Shown here in pieces: positions 1 through 11,500 of a DNA stretch of 64,000 bases (position 1 is the first letter of the stretch; every line of letters starts with the position of its first letter). A program made the translations under genes and the position numbers. The stretch spans positions 9,316,782 to 9,380,781 of the forward strand of contig CM053328.1 in NCBI GenBank assembly GCA_028583605.1, read 5' to 3'. The DNA is from Dastarcus helophoroides. Taxonomy: Eukaryota > Arthropoda > Insecta > Coleoptera > Bothrideridae. Under the pieces are notes generated by a model that worked only from the letters and a program-made list of their open reading frames with translations, was not told the DNA's origin and made no database searches.

Positions 1-1545
1 TTTTTAAAATAAGCATAAGTCTGATTTTTTTAGAAATCTCAAAGTAATTGCTTCACGGCTTAAGCTTCTTAGGGGCCCGATGAGCTGTAATATTAGTAAT
101 TCAGTGAATTATAAAAATGTGGAAAACCTCTTCTCGAAATTTGTGTTGTTTTTCTCAAAACTTCTATTTATATTTAAAACTTGGAAATTCTTCTAAATTC
201 CAACATTTTTGAAACTTTCCAGTTTTAGCTTGAAAATTACTCCTTTTTCAAATCGAAATTTACTTTGGTCTCAAATTCATTTTATACAATTCCTTCAAAA
301 TTTTAAAAATTGAGAATATAAAAAATTGGCCTCAAAATTTTCAAAAAAAAATGGAATTTCTTGAAAACTATGATCCTTGAACAAAATCGAAATTTTTGAA
401 ATAAAGTATCATCTCTTAAATAAAAGTCAAATTTACGTAAAAGTCGACAATTCAGAAAAAAAAAGTCGAAATTTATGAAAAAAAAAAGCAGAGATTTTCA
501 AAAGAACACAAAACTTCAATAAAAGATCAAAAATTTGAACAAGGGTCGAAATTTTTAAGAAGTTTAGATTTTGAAAACAATTCGAAGCTTTCAAAATAAA
601 ATCATAGTAGATCAAATTTTCAAAAAGAATGGGTTAAAATTTTTGAAGTCGAAATTTCGAAAAAAAGCCAAGTTTTAAAAAAATTTAAAACTTCCATAAA
701 AAGTCAAAATTGTGACGTAAAATGTCGAAAAATCAGAAAAAAAAATTCGAAATTTATGAAAAAAAGAGGAAATTTTCTAAAAAAAATTAAAACTTCAAAC
801 AAAGGTCAAAAATTTGAACAAGGGTCAAAATTTTAAGAAAAAGTTTAGATTTTGAAAAAGTCGAGGCTTTAAAAAATTTATGGTAATCGAATTTTTTTTT
901 AAAAAAAAAAGGTAAAAATTGAGTCAAAATTTTGAAAAAAGGCCATGTTCTAAAAAAAATTAAAACATTCAAAAAAAGTCAACATTTTGACATAAAAGGT
1001 CGAAATGTTCAAAAAAATAGAACTTCTGAAAAAAAAATTAAATCGCTAGTTTAAAAAATAAGACAATTTTAAAAAACCCAATTTTTCAAAATAGTGAAAG
1101 TTTTCCAAAAAATTCGAATATTCCAAATAAAAGTCAAATTTACATCATTTTATAAAACTGAGTTAAGAAAATGTGACTAAATTTTTAAACAGAATATAAA
1201 ATTTAAAAAAAAGTCAAAATTTCGAAAGAAAACCTAAATTTTGAAAGAAAACCAAAACTTGAACAAAGTCCGAAATTTAAAAAAAGTAAATAAAAAGGTC
1301 AAAATATTCAAAAATATCAAAGACAAGAATCTGAAAAAAATTCTGAAAAAAGTTTGATGTCAAAATGTCGAAAGATTCATACTTTTTCAAGTCAAATTTT
1401 TCAATAAATGAAAAATTAAAATAAAACTCTAAATTAACCCAATAATCAAAATTTCCAGAAAATGTCAAACTTTTGAGGAAAAGGTCGGCATTTTAAAAAT
1501 TTTCTAAATTAAAACAAAAAGGTCGAAATGTTCAAAAATAGGACA
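1..1545. repeat. A-rich block of degenerate GTCGAAATTTT repeats
   Basis: No gene is visible. The + strand is a run of short A-rich segments of about 15-30 bases punctuated by GTCGAAA or GTCAAAA, such as AAAAAGTCGAAATTTATG. Short open frames on the - strand are phenylalanine- and lysine-rich translations of this repeat. The first 110 bases are less regular and may be unrelated sequence. Confidence 0.6.
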
Positions 1546-1548
1546 GAA

Positions 1549-1912
1549 TTTTAATTTTGGTGGAACGGACTGGTCCTTGGTTATCTTCAAAAATTGAAAT
1601 ACAAATGTTATCCCCCGAAAAAACACAACAAAGATTGCTCTAATGCGTTTCGATAGCCAAGCTATCATCTTTAGAGAGATACTAACCTTTGTTGTGTTTC
1701 TTAATCTTTCTTGGTTTCAAGGGACAAGATTTGCATTGAATTGAAATACAAATCTCATCCCCTGAGAAAAAGAAAAATTAAAAAACACAACAATGGTTGC
1801 TCTAACACGTTTCGATAGCCAAGCTATCATCTTCAGAGAGATACTAACCTTTGTTGTGTTTTTTAATCTTCCTTGGTTTCAAGGGATATTTGTATTTCAA
1901 TTTATCAGAATT
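1549..1912. mobile_element. Family A foldback repeat, two adjacent copies
   Basis: The segment starts with the family A outer end (TTTTGGTGGAACGGACTGG), then carries the inner arm: GTCCCCTGAAACC-like sequence, AAAAAACACAACAAAG, TTGCTCTAA, GCGTTTCGATAGCC and AAGCTATCATCTTCAGAG. The arm is partly repeated in reverse (TTTGTTGTGTTTCTTAATC, then TTGGTTTCAAGGGACAAG), and the unit is duplicated from about 1736. The same sequence recurs at more than ten other places in the window. No protein is encoded. Confidence 0.75.
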
Positions 1913-2175
1913 TTAGTCATAAAATACCGAAATTTTTAAAGGAAATGAAAATAATGATGAGCCGTAATTCGAACAAAAAAATTTACATAGAAGTTGAAAC
2001 TCCAACAACTTCAGAGTTTTTAACAAGGATCAAAATTTTAAAAATAGAAATTCTGAAAAAAGATCGATGTTTTTTAAAAAATTAAAAAAGACGCTTTTAC
2101 AAAAAATTTAAAAAAAATATTTGAATAAGTTACTTAAAAAAATATTCTTATTCTAATTGCTTCTTTCTACTTTAT
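1913..2175. repeat. Low-complexity AT-rich interval
   Basis: AT-rich sequence with A-rich GTTGAAA-like segments. The 70-residue frame beginning at 1873 runs out of the family A repeat into this stretch and shows no recognisable domain, so I do not call it a gene. Confidence 0.4.
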
Positions 2176-2181
2176 TTGTAG

Positions 2182-2230
2182 CACGTTATACATTGATGAT
2201 GAATTCTAATGAGAGCGAAACATCGAACAT
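2182..2230 (+). ncRNA. Decayed hammerhead ribozyme relative
   Basis: It aligns without gaps over about 45 bases to the hammerhead at 21844-21890, sharing the GAGAGCGAAACATCGA segment. The essential C at position 3 of the CUGANGA box is replaced by A (ATGATGA). Stem II and the palindromic stem III are both disrupted. It is therefore probably an inactive copy of the same repeat. Confidence 0.45.
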
Positions 2231-2342
2231 TATTCATTTTTTATAACTTTATATTTTTTACAATTTTGTATTTTAACTTTTTATACGTGTCTAGTTGTTT
2301 GATCATTCATATTGCAATCTCTTTGTTTTTCGTTTCTATATA

Positions 2343-2766
2343 CAGGGTGTTACAAAAGTCCGGGCCGCTACTTCAGGAGCATATTCTACACATTAAAATA
2401 TGAAAAATGTTGAAATACATTTTTTTCTTTAAATTGCCTCCTAACGGAGATATGACCATTTAAAGATGGCGCCCCTAAAGTGGTTTTTTTACTACAAAAA
2501 GTTAACGGTTAGTAGCAAAGTCATGAAATTGGGCAAGCAGTTAAAGAATTGGATTAGGCATATTCTCATGTAACATATTTTTTAAATAAGCAGTAGCGTG
2601 GTGTGTAGGGGGTTGCCCGCAATTATTTTTTGCCGTAACTTTTTTATATTGCAATATTTCGACACAAAAGTGCCATAATCGTAAAAAGCAACATTTTTTA
2701 TACAAAAAAGGTACTCTTTCTCAAAGTCGCTAAAAGTAACCGTTTCCGAGAAAAAGGCGTTTAAAT
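2343..2766. repeat. Left TIR of decayed mariner element
   Basis: Matches the reverse complement of 4153-4575 with only scattered differences, for example ATATTGCAATATT against AATATTGGAATAC. The high identity suggests either a young insertion or arm homogenisation, in contrast to the decayed reading frame inside. Confidence 0.9.
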
Positions 2767-2982
2767 AATCCTATCCCGTCTTCGAAATTTTAACTAATTT
2801 GTATAAGAAAAAATAAGTTGGTCATGCAAACTGATCGTAAAGAAAACAATTGTACTTGACAATATCTGCCCGAGATTGACGTTGTGTCACTGATAAAATT
2901 TGGTCGTAAGCTGTAAACTTTAGCAGTTTTTGTTGTCAATAGTAAGTGTAGTAGTTTTTTAACTTTTCATTATTTTGATAAA

Positions 2983-4053
2983 ATGGACTATTCAAATCAA
3001 GAAATGGCCGATATGCATTTAATGTACGGGCTTGCAAATTGTAATCGTGCCGAAGCAAGACGGCTTTATGCTGAACGTTTTCCTAATAAACACCTACCAG
3101 GAGAAAAATTGTTCCAGAAAATTCATGCTCGTTTATGTGAAACAGGAAATTTTGTTTTCAAAGGCGAACGTGTTGGAAGGCCAAACGCAGAAGTTGCTAA
3201 TTTAGAGGAGCGTGTGCTTCAGCGAGTTGAAGAAGATCCATGTGTCAGCACTAGACAACTTGCTTTAGCCGAAGGAGTAAAGCACGTAACTATCTGACGA
3301 ATTTTGAAATTTTACCAATTTTACCCCTATCATTTTCAAAGAGTGCAAGGGTTACTTGCTGCTGATTATCCTCCAAGAATAGAATTTTGCAACTGGCTAT
3401 TGCATAAGATCGCTGAAAATGAGAACTTTCCATCGCTCATATTATTTACGGACGAAGCGGGTTTTACCAGAAACGGGATACTTAACTTTCACAACATGCA
3501 TCAGTGGCAAGTTGAAAATCCCAATGCAGTTATTCAGTCGAGACATCAGCAACATTTTTCACTTAACATTTGGGGAGGAATAATAGGGGACTCTATAATT
3601 GGACCGTTTTTTTTACCTCATAGGTTAACAGGAGCATCATATAGACATTTTTTGCAAACAGAGTTACCCGTGTTACTTGAAAATGTTCCACTCATAACAA
3701 GATAGCGAATGTGGATAATGCACGATGGGGCACCTGCCCATTTTAGTGCAGTTGCTAGGGAATTTTTGAATAACAACTATCATCAACGATGGATAGGTCG
3801 AGGAGGTCCGATACCATGGCCAGCTAGGTCTCCTGACCTCAACCCACTCGATTTCTACTTATGGGGACATCTAAAGCAGATCGTCTACTCCACACCAGTT
3901 GACAATATCAATGATCTTCGTGAACGAATTGAAAATGGGTCCAACCAGATTCACAATACACCAGGCATTTGCGAAGGAGTAAGGAGTTTCCTTAGAAGAC
4001 GAGCCGAGCAATGTATTGCTGCAGGGGGCAGTAATTTCGAACACTTGCTTTGA
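2983..4053 (+). pseudogene. Mariner-type transposase with two in-frame stops
   Basis: A single reading frame of 356 codons is broken by TGA at 3295-3297 (codon 105) and TAG at 3703-3705 (codon 241); no frameshift is needed. The intact relative at 54892-55962 has the same length and aligns without gaps. It has W at codon 105, so TGG to TGA is the likely first lesion, and N at codon 241. The N-terminal part (about residues 1-110) resembles the DUF4817-type helix-turn-helix region that precedes some insect transposases (motifs ADMHLMYG and RLYAERFP). The catalytic part keeps FTDEAGF (D157), MHDGAPAHF (D248) and SPDLNPLD (D290), which is DD41D spacing. The acidic triad is therefore intact although the protein is interrupted. 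Two nonsense changes make read-through expression unlikely. Confidence 0.9.
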
Positions 4054-4152
4054 TTTTTTTTTCTTAATTTTGTTCTATTTTTATATCAACGCAGTTAGTA
4101 GTGGATAAATTAGAAATTTGCAAAACGAATTCTAATAAATGCAACAATTTTG

Positions 4153-4575
4153 TTTAAACGCCTTTTTCTCGGAAACGGTTACTTTTAGCGACTTTGAGAA
4201 AGAGTACCTTTTTTGTATAAAAAATGTTGCTTTTTACGATTATGGCACTTTTGTGTCGAAATATTGGAATACAAAAGAGTTACGGCAAAAAATAATTGCG
4301 GGCAACCCTCTACACACCACGCTACTGCTTATTTAAAAAATATGTTACATGAGAATATGCCTAATCTAATTCTTTAACTGCTTGCCCAATTTCATGACTT
4401 TGCTACTAACCGTTAACTTTTTGTAGTAAAAAAACCACTTTAGGGGCGCCATTTTTAAATGGTCATATCTCCGTTAGGAGGCAATTTAAAGAAAAAAATG
4501 TATTTCAACATTTTTCATATTTTAATGTGTAGAATATGCTCCTGAAGTAGCGGCCCGGACTTTTGTAACACCCTG
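4153..4575. repeat. Right TIR of decayed mariner element
   Basis: Reverse complement of 2343-2766. A 65-residue open frame at 4139-4336 lies mostly inside this repeat and has no coding significance. Confidence 0.9.
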
Positions 4576-4599
4576 TATAAAAAAAACTACTAGCCTATT

Positions 4600-5590
4600 T
4601 TTGACAGATGTCATTAGGTGACATTTTAAGAATTTTAAGTATCTTACTGTCGTGTGTCAAAAAATGTTTTTCAAAAGTAAACTACTTTAGTTTAGCTAAA
4701 ATATAAAATAAATTGTTAGCTAAAATATAAAAAAAAGGATTTCGAAAAAGTACAAAATTTTGGGTCAAAGGGTCCAGATTTTCAATAAAACGGAAATTAA
4801 AAAAAAAAGATTATTTTAGAAAAATCCAAATTAGACTTTTCTAATTTCTTAAAATTATTTACATAAAATATCTACATTTTTTTCAATATTTTAATTTTAT
4901 TTGTAAATTCAATTATTTTGAAATATGTTCAAAAACTTTGTTTTTTTAAAGTTTGCACTTTTTTTTAAATTCCGGAATATTTCTCAAAGTTTTATTTTAT
5001 TTAAAACAAAATTGATTAAATTTTGACATACTTTTATAGGTTGGATTTTTCAAAATGGTACCTGTTTTGAAATTTTCGACCTTTCTCCAAAATGTTCATT
5101 TTTTTAATATCAAAATTTCCACTTATTTTCATAATATAAACCTCTTTCCAAATTTCGACCTTTTTTTAAAATTTAAACCTCTTCTAAAAATTTATATACT
5201 TTTTTAAAATTTCTGCTTTTTCAAAATTTTCGATGTTGTTTCAAAATTTTAAAATTTTTACATTTTCTCAAAACATCGAATGGTTGTAGATTCGTCCTTT
5301 CAAGAAATTCGCCTTATGTAAAAATTTTCAATTTTTTTAGGAATCGTGACTTTTTAAATTTCGATTTTTTTTAAATTTTGAACAAATTGTATAAAACAAA
5401 TTCGGGAAAATTTTGACTTTTTTGGAAGATTTCAAAAATTGTGACAAAATTTTAATCTTTTCTCAACATTTTGACTTATTTTCCAAAACTTTGATTTCTT
5501 TCGCAAATTCTATTATGTTGAAATACTTTTTTTCACCTTCAACCTTGACTGCTTAGTATTACAATTTTTTTCGAATTTTTTTTTTGTATT
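4600..5590. repeat. T-rich degenerate repeat block
   Basis: Mostly runs of T interrupted by CAAAATTT, TTCGACC and AATTTTGAC. This is the complementary strand version of the theme seen at 1-1545. No coding region is visible. Confidence 0.5.
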
Positions 5591-5591
5591 T

Positions 5592-5634
5592 CCAATTTTT
5601 GAAAGTAACCAAGGACCAGTCCATTCCACCAAAA
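5592..5634 (-). mobile_element. Family A outer end, reversed
   Basis: AACCAAGGACCAGTCCATTC followed by CACCAAAATT is the reverse complement of the family A outer end at 1549. The two ends face each other across 4 kb that includes the mariner element, so they could be termini of one larger element or two independent insertions. Confidence 0.6.
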
Positions 5635-6310
5635 TTATGGCTTCGAAATTCCATTTCAAAATTAAAATATTAAGTTCCAGAAGGTTTTAAATCCACATCT
5701 TTTCCAATATATTTCGATATTTTTCTTATATTTCTATTTAAACTCGAAATTTTAACCTTTATCTGGAGATTTTTAATTTTTTATCGGAATGTTTTTTAGA
5801 AAAATTCAATTTCTTTCGAAATTTCAAACAATTTTTTTTAGGTATAGTATAAGTTTGGTATAAATATAGTACAGGTAGTTTCAGCTTTCACTCTTTTCTA
5901 AAATTTCAATTATAAACTTCTCCTTTCTTTCCCAAAATTTTGGGTTCAAACTTTTTAATTTTTTATTTCTTTTTCTTAAAAATATCTTTGCAAACTCAAA
6001 TTTCCACTTTTACTTCAATTATTTACTTTATTTTCTAGATTTCAATCTAACTTTTGAGATTTTCGTGCTTTTCTCGAGATAAAATCTTTTAAAAACACTG
6101 GAAATTTTGTATAACTTTTTTTTTGCTAAAATTTTGAGTTGTTTTTTATAAATTCCCATGTTTTTTCATCATTCCAGTAACACTTTTAGTTTTTATTTTA
6201 TTACTAAAATTTCGAATATGCGTAATATACGTAAAATACGATTTCCTTCAACAAAGAAAATGTTTCTGAAATTTTTAAAATTTAATTTCCCATGAAAAAT
6301 TGCAAAGCAG
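5635..6310. repeat. T-rich AT interval
   Basis: Degenerate T-rich repeats (AATTTCAATT and TTTTCGAAATTTCAAAC types). No gene or structured element was recognised. Confidence 0.4.
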
Positions 6311-6311
6311 C

Positions 6312-6440
6312 AGAGATACTGAGAGATACTGTATCTCTCTGAAGATGACAGCTTTGCTGCCGGAACACGTTACAGCAACGTTTGTTGTGTTTTTTTTAAT
6401 ATTTCTTGGTTTCAGGGGACAAGTATTTCAATTTTTACCG
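6312..6440 (+). mobile_element. Family A foldback repeat, partial
   Basis: It contains the hairpin GAGAGATA-CTG-TATCTCTC immediately before CTGAAGATGACAGC, then the family A arm through TTTGTTGTGTTT and TTTCAGGGGACAAG. The GAAAC box has changed to GGAAC, so this copy has drifted from the family consensus. Confidence 0.65.
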
Positions 6441-6905
6441 TTTTTGAGATAATTGGATTTTTGTAAGAAAAATTGAAAGATGCAAGGTCCCACTAAATTA
6501 TTTGTATCTTTTTCCAGAAATCAGATATTTATTTCATATTTGGTACGTTAATAGAACACATACGAAGCTACCTTGCACAACCTTTATAAGTTCAAACACA
6601 TTATACCGAGTGTTGAATTCACGCCTGAACATTTTGGTAAATTCAAACAACGATAACTTTGTTATCTCAAATCGATCATCCTTGTAGAAACTACAGAGCT
6701 TTACTGAACTAATGACTCACCCCGTATATGTATTTAGTAGATTCGCGATTTATCTCAGCAATTCTAATTATGCATTGGAACGTTTACATTTATTACAATA
6801 ACAATTCAGTTGGCAAAATTTCTCAAAATCTGGACACTAATAATTCTGATCAGGAAGCGGGACTTTAATTTTGGTGGGACGGACTTTAATGGTTAAATTG
6901 GGACT
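6441..6905. other. Unassigned interval with a family A stub
   Basis: Mixed-composition sequence without the TTTCGAAA theme. A short piece at 6868-6893 (TTTTGGTGGGACGGAC) matches the family A outer end. The 61-residue frame at 6502-6687 has no recognisable feature. Confidence 0.35.
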
Positions 6906-6909
6906 GCCT

Positions 6910-7325
6910 GCACCAAATCAGAACGGGTGGCAATGCTAGCTATAAAGGGCAGACAGGTCGAAATTTATGTCCAGATTAAAGGAACACGGCAAATCGGCCC
7001 CTGATAATAAAAATTATCAAAATTTTCGGAATGTTGCCCAACATAGATTTACTAATCGGGACGAAGTGGCAACGCCGGTTACAAAGGGCAGACAGGTCGA
7101 CATTTATGTTCGTATTAGAGGAACATGGAAATCTGCCCCTGACAATAAAAATTATCAGAATTTTCTGAATGCTGCACAACACAAATCCTAACAATCGGGA
7201 CGAGTGCCAACGCTGGCTATAAAGGGCAGACAGGCCGAAATTTGTGCTCATATTAAAGGAACACAAAAATCTGCCCCTGACAATAAAAATTATCAGAATG
7301 TTCTGAATGTTGCACAACACAGATG
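6910..7325 (+). repeat. 138-bp tandem repeat, about three copies
   Basis: The marker AAAGGGCAGACAGG recurs at about 6944, 7083 and 7221, giving a unit near 138 bp. Each unit also holds CTGACAATAAAAATTATCAG (or a close variant), itself nearly palindromic. Because 138 is 46 codons, a frame on each strand stays open through successive copies (+ strand motif SAPDNKNYQNF; - strand ORF 6976-7320). Host coding function is not supported: there is no start context, and copies diverge at synonymous and non-synonymous sites alike as far as can be seen. Confidence 0.8.
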
Positions 7326-8473
7326 GGATAAGATAGAATACTTGATTTTCTCAAAAATGAACGATTGAAATGTCACCGCTGAGAATTCTTGTGTAATAAG
7401 ACAATTACAAATTTAATAATTTGTTTTGATGAAACGTTACATTATATTATTATTATTACATCTTAAGTTTTAAGATTAGAATGTTAAAAATGTTCGAATA
7501 TTGAAAATTTAATCCAGTGCCATTGAAAGTTTAGTTTGGATTATTATTGAAGCGTGTCTCTTAATTATATTTCAAAGCTCCATGTGTAATTGTTAGTTGT
7601 ATTTGTAACAACAATAGTGCATTACAGAATAATTGCTATTAATTAAGTTGTTGAACGCTAACATTTCAGTGCACGATAAATATTTAAATAAAAAGTTGTT
7701 TTTATAATTTTCTTTTTCATTTTAAATTGTTACTTAAGCCGGCGACAAGTTAAAATGTACATTTACATCGATGTAAATATTAGGTTATTACATGCATATA
7801 ACCAGACGAAATTTATATAATTATTACAAGAAATATCGACAAACAACCACAAAATTGCATTCTAGCGTTTAACAGTTCTATGGTCCACATAAATCATCAA
7901 AAACCACTCAACAGATAAGTTAGAAAATTAAAGATTATTAAGAAAAACAGTAAGTTACCTCAGAGAAAATGAAAAATCGTCGAGAAAATAGAAAAAAAGT
8001 CAATGAAAAATCGAAAGGCAGTCACACACACAAACGACACATTCGCGAAAAAGTCAAAAGTCGAGCATAATTGGCCACTGGTTAATGAAATAAGTAGGTA
8101 ATGTGAGTGTATACAGTTAGGGAGTAAACCCTACCGAGAGAGAGGTGCCAAACTGTCAGCGAACAGGGGGGTGGTTACATCTCCACACACTGCCTAGTGC
8201 GCCAGACCGACGTCGATGTTTTCGCCGTTTTCAGGCAAGCGCCGAATCCACCAGAGCACCATTGTGCCGCCAAATTCATCTCACTTTCTCCTTATGAATA
8301 TTTAAATTCGTTAGCTGCCGCTAGTTCATTCTATGGTCTTAGTTTATCGGCGGATCTGATCGGGCCATAGCCCGGGGGATATTAAAATTGAATCGCCAAA
8401 GCAAAGTATCGTAAATAGAGACAAAGTAGACAATGGGTTTTAGGGGTTGGTTAAACGGGGGTAAATAATTGAA
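7326..8473 (-). other. Moderate-GC interval, possible 3' UTR of a - strand gene
   Basis: This stretch lacks the TTTCGAAA theme and is locally much less AT-rich, especially 8130-8400. It lies directly downstream of a possible last coding exon on the - strand (8474-8564). I infer that some of it is 3' untranslated sequence of that gene, but no convincing polyadenylation signal was fixed. It could also be unrelated single-copy DNA. Confidence 0.3.
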
Positions 8474-8564
8474 TTAGTTGATCATCGTGGCTCCGCCGAA
8501 GGCGTGTTTCATTTCTTCTTTTTCCATGTTGACCTTTACTCCCATGAATAAAGGGTGCTGCCGA
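8474..8564 (-). CDS. Possible last coding exon of an unknown gene
   Basis: Read on the - strand, an acceptor-like TTGCAATTACTAAG ends at 8565. It is followed by an open frame of 30 codons ending in TAA (8474-8476). The peptide contains HPLFMGVKVN and EEMKHAFGGATMIN before the stop. Local GC is close to half, against about a quarter in the surrounding satellite, and the sequence shows none of the repeat theme. The exon would start with a partial codon. Upstream exons would lie beyond the 4.6 kb satellite that begins at about 8575, and I could not find one. I do not recognise the protein. It might also be a chance frame in a non-coding exon. Confidence 0.35.
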
Positions 8565-8574
8565 CTTAGTAATT

Positions 8575-11500
8575 GCAAGAAGAATTTCCACTATTTTCTT
8601 GAAATTTGGACTTTTCTCCAAATTCGACCTTTTTTCGAAATCTTGACCAAATTTTGGCTGTCTCTAGAAAATTTCGAATTTTTCCAAATTTTTCGACTTT
8701 TTTCCCAAAATTTGGATCTTCCCCTCGAAGTTTCGAACATTTTTTTTTGGAAATTTCGATCTCTTCTCGAAATTTCGATTTTTTTTCTCAAAATTAGTTT
8801 GTTTTTCCGAATTTTAATTTTTCTTCAAATTTCGTCTTCTTTTAAGTTTTTTACAAAATTCGTCTTTTTTCGAGACTTGACTCGATATTTCTAGAAATCT
8901 CAACTTTCTTCTCGAAATTCGTCTTTTTCTGAACATTTTTTTTTCTCAAAGTTCGACTATTTTCACGATATTGAACTTTGTGTCGAAATTTCCCATTTTT
9001 TCCCGAAAATTGGAGTTTTTTCTCGAAATTTCGACTATTTATTTGTAATTTCGGCTTGTTTCCAAAATTCGACTTTTTTTCGAAATCTCGACCAAGTTTT
9101 GACTTGACTCGATATTTCTAAAAATCTCAACTTTCTTCTCGAAGTTCGTCTTTTTCTGAACATTTTTTTTCTCAAAGTTCGACTATTTTCACGATATTGA
9201 CCTTTCTGTGCGAAATTTCCCATTTTTTCCCGAAAATTGGAGTTTTTTCTCGAAATTTCGACAATTTTCTTGTAATTTCGGCTATTTTCTTGTAATTTCG
9301 GCTTGTTTTCAAAATTCGACTTTTTTTCGAAATCTCGACCAAGTTTTGATTTTTTTTCAAATTTCGTCTTTTTTTAAGTTTTTCACAAAATTCGTCTTTT
9401 TTCGAGACTTCGACTAAATATTTCTGGAAATCTCAACTTTTTTCTTGAAAGTCGTCTTTTTCTGAACATTTTTTTTTCTTAACTATTTTCACGATATTGA
9501 ACTTTGTGTCGAAATTTCCCACTTTTTCCCGAAAATTGGAGTTTTTTCTCGAAATTTCGACTATTTTCTTGTAATTTCGGCTTGTTTCCAAAATTCGACT
9601 TTTTTTCGAAATCTCGATCAAGTTTTGACTTGACTCGATATTTCTAGAAATCTCAACTTTCTTCTCGAAGTTCGTCTTTTTCTGAACATTTTTTTTCTCA
9701 AAGTTCGACTATTTTCACGATATTGACCTTTCTGTGCGAAATTTCCCATTTTTTCCCGAAAATTGGAGTTTTTTCTCGAAATTTCGACTATTTTCTTGTA
9801 ATTTCGGCTTGTTTTCAAAATTCGACTTTTTTTCGAAATCTCGACCAAGTTTTGATTTTTTTCAAATTTCGTCTTTTTTTAAGTTTTTCACAAAATTCGT
9901 CTTTTTTCGAGACTTCGACTAAATATTTCTGGAAATTTCAACTTTTTTCTTGAAAGTCGTCTTTTTCTGAACATTTTTTTTTTCTCAAAGTTCAACTATT
10001 TTCACGATATTGAACTTTCTGTGCGAAATTTCCCATTTTTTCTCGAAATTTGGACTTTTTTTTCGAAATTTCGACTTGTTATTCGACCTTTTTTCGAAAT
10101 CTCGACCAAATTTGGTTGTCCCTAGAAAATTTCGAATATTTACAAATTTTTCGACTTTTTCCCCAAAATTTGGATCTTCCTCTCGAAGTTTCGAACTTTT
10201 TTTTGAAAATTTCGATCTTTTCTCGAAATTTCGATTTTTTTCTCAAAATTAGTTTGTTTTTTCAAATTTCGTCTTTTTTTAAATTTTTCACAAATTCGTC
10301 TTTTTTCGAGACTTCGACTCGATATTTTTAGAAATCTCAACTTTCTTCTCGAAATTCGTCTTTTTCTGAACATTTTTTTGTTTCAAAGTTCGACTGTTTT
10401 CACGATATTGGACTTTCTCTGTGAAATTTCCCATTTTTTTTTCGAAATTTGAACTTTTTTCTCGAAATTTCGACTATTTTCTTGCAATTTCGACTTGTTT
10501 TCAAAATTCGACCTTTTTTCGAAATCTGGACCAAATTTTGGCTGTCTCTAGAAAATTTCGAATTGTCCCAAATTTTTCGAATTTTTCCCCAAAGTTTGGA
10601 TCTTTCTCTCGAAGTCTCGAACTTTTTTTTTTGGAAATTTCAATCTCTTCTCGAAATTTAGATTTTTTTTTTCTCAAAAATCGTTTTTGTTTTTGTAAAT
10701 TTCGATTTTTCTTCAATTTCGTCTTGTTTCAAGTTTTTCACAAAATTCGTTCTTTTTCGAGACTTCGACTCGATATTTCTAGAAATTTCAACTTTCTTAT
10801 TGAAATTCGTCTTTTTCTTAACATTTTTTTTTCTTAGAGTTCGACTATTTTCACGATATTGGACTTTCTGTGCGAAATTTCCCATTTTGGACTTTTTTCT
10901 CGAAATTTCGACTATTTTTTTGCAATTTCGACTTGTTTTCAGAATTCGGCCTTTTTTCGAAATCTCGACCAAATTTTGGCTGTCTCTAGAAAATTTCGAA
11001 TTTTTCCAAATTTTTTGACTTTTTCCCCAAAATTTGGATCTTCGTCTCGAAGTTTCAATTTTTTTTGGAAATTTCAATCTTTTCCCGAAATTTCGATTTT
11101 TTTTCTCAAAATTAGTTTGTTCTTTCAGATTTCGATTTTTCTTCAAATATCGTCTTTTTTAGGTTTTTCACAAAATTCGTCTTTTTTCTAGACTTCGACT
11201 CGATATTTCTAGAAATCTCAACTTTCTTCTCGAAATTCGTCTTTTTCTGAACATTTTTTTTTTCTTAAAGTTCGAGTATTTTCACGATATTTGACTTTCT
11301 GTGCGAAATTTCCCATTTTTTCTCGAAATTTGGATTTTTTTCTCGAAATTTCGACCATTTTCTTGCAATTTCGCCTTGTTTTCAAACTTTGACCTTTTTT
11401 TGAAATCTCGACCAAATTTGGCTGTCCCTAGAAAATTTCGAATTTTTCCAAATTTTTCGACTTTTTTCCCAAAATTTGGATCTTCCTCTCGAAGTTTCGA

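Larger units (their letters stand above)
2343..4575 (+). mobile_element. Mariner-superfamily element with long TIRs, decayed
   Basis: The element begins CAGGGTGTTACAAAAGTCC and ends with its reverse complement. TA dinucleotides lie on both sides (2341-2342 and 4576-4577), the target preference of IS630/Tc1/mariner elements. The terminal inverted repeats are about 423 bp and nearly identical, far longer than the roughly 30 bp usual for mariner. A transposase relic lies between them. It sits between two oppositely oriented family A ends (1549 and 5634). Confidence 0.9.

Noticed and set aside
2209..2403. 64-codon hydrophobic frame
   Set aside because: It spans the decayed hammerhead and the mariner left end, so it is a chance frame across an insertion boundary.
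4139..4336. 65-codon frame downstream of the transposase relic
   Set aside because: Lies almost wholly in the right TIR, and its antisense equivalent is in the left TIR.
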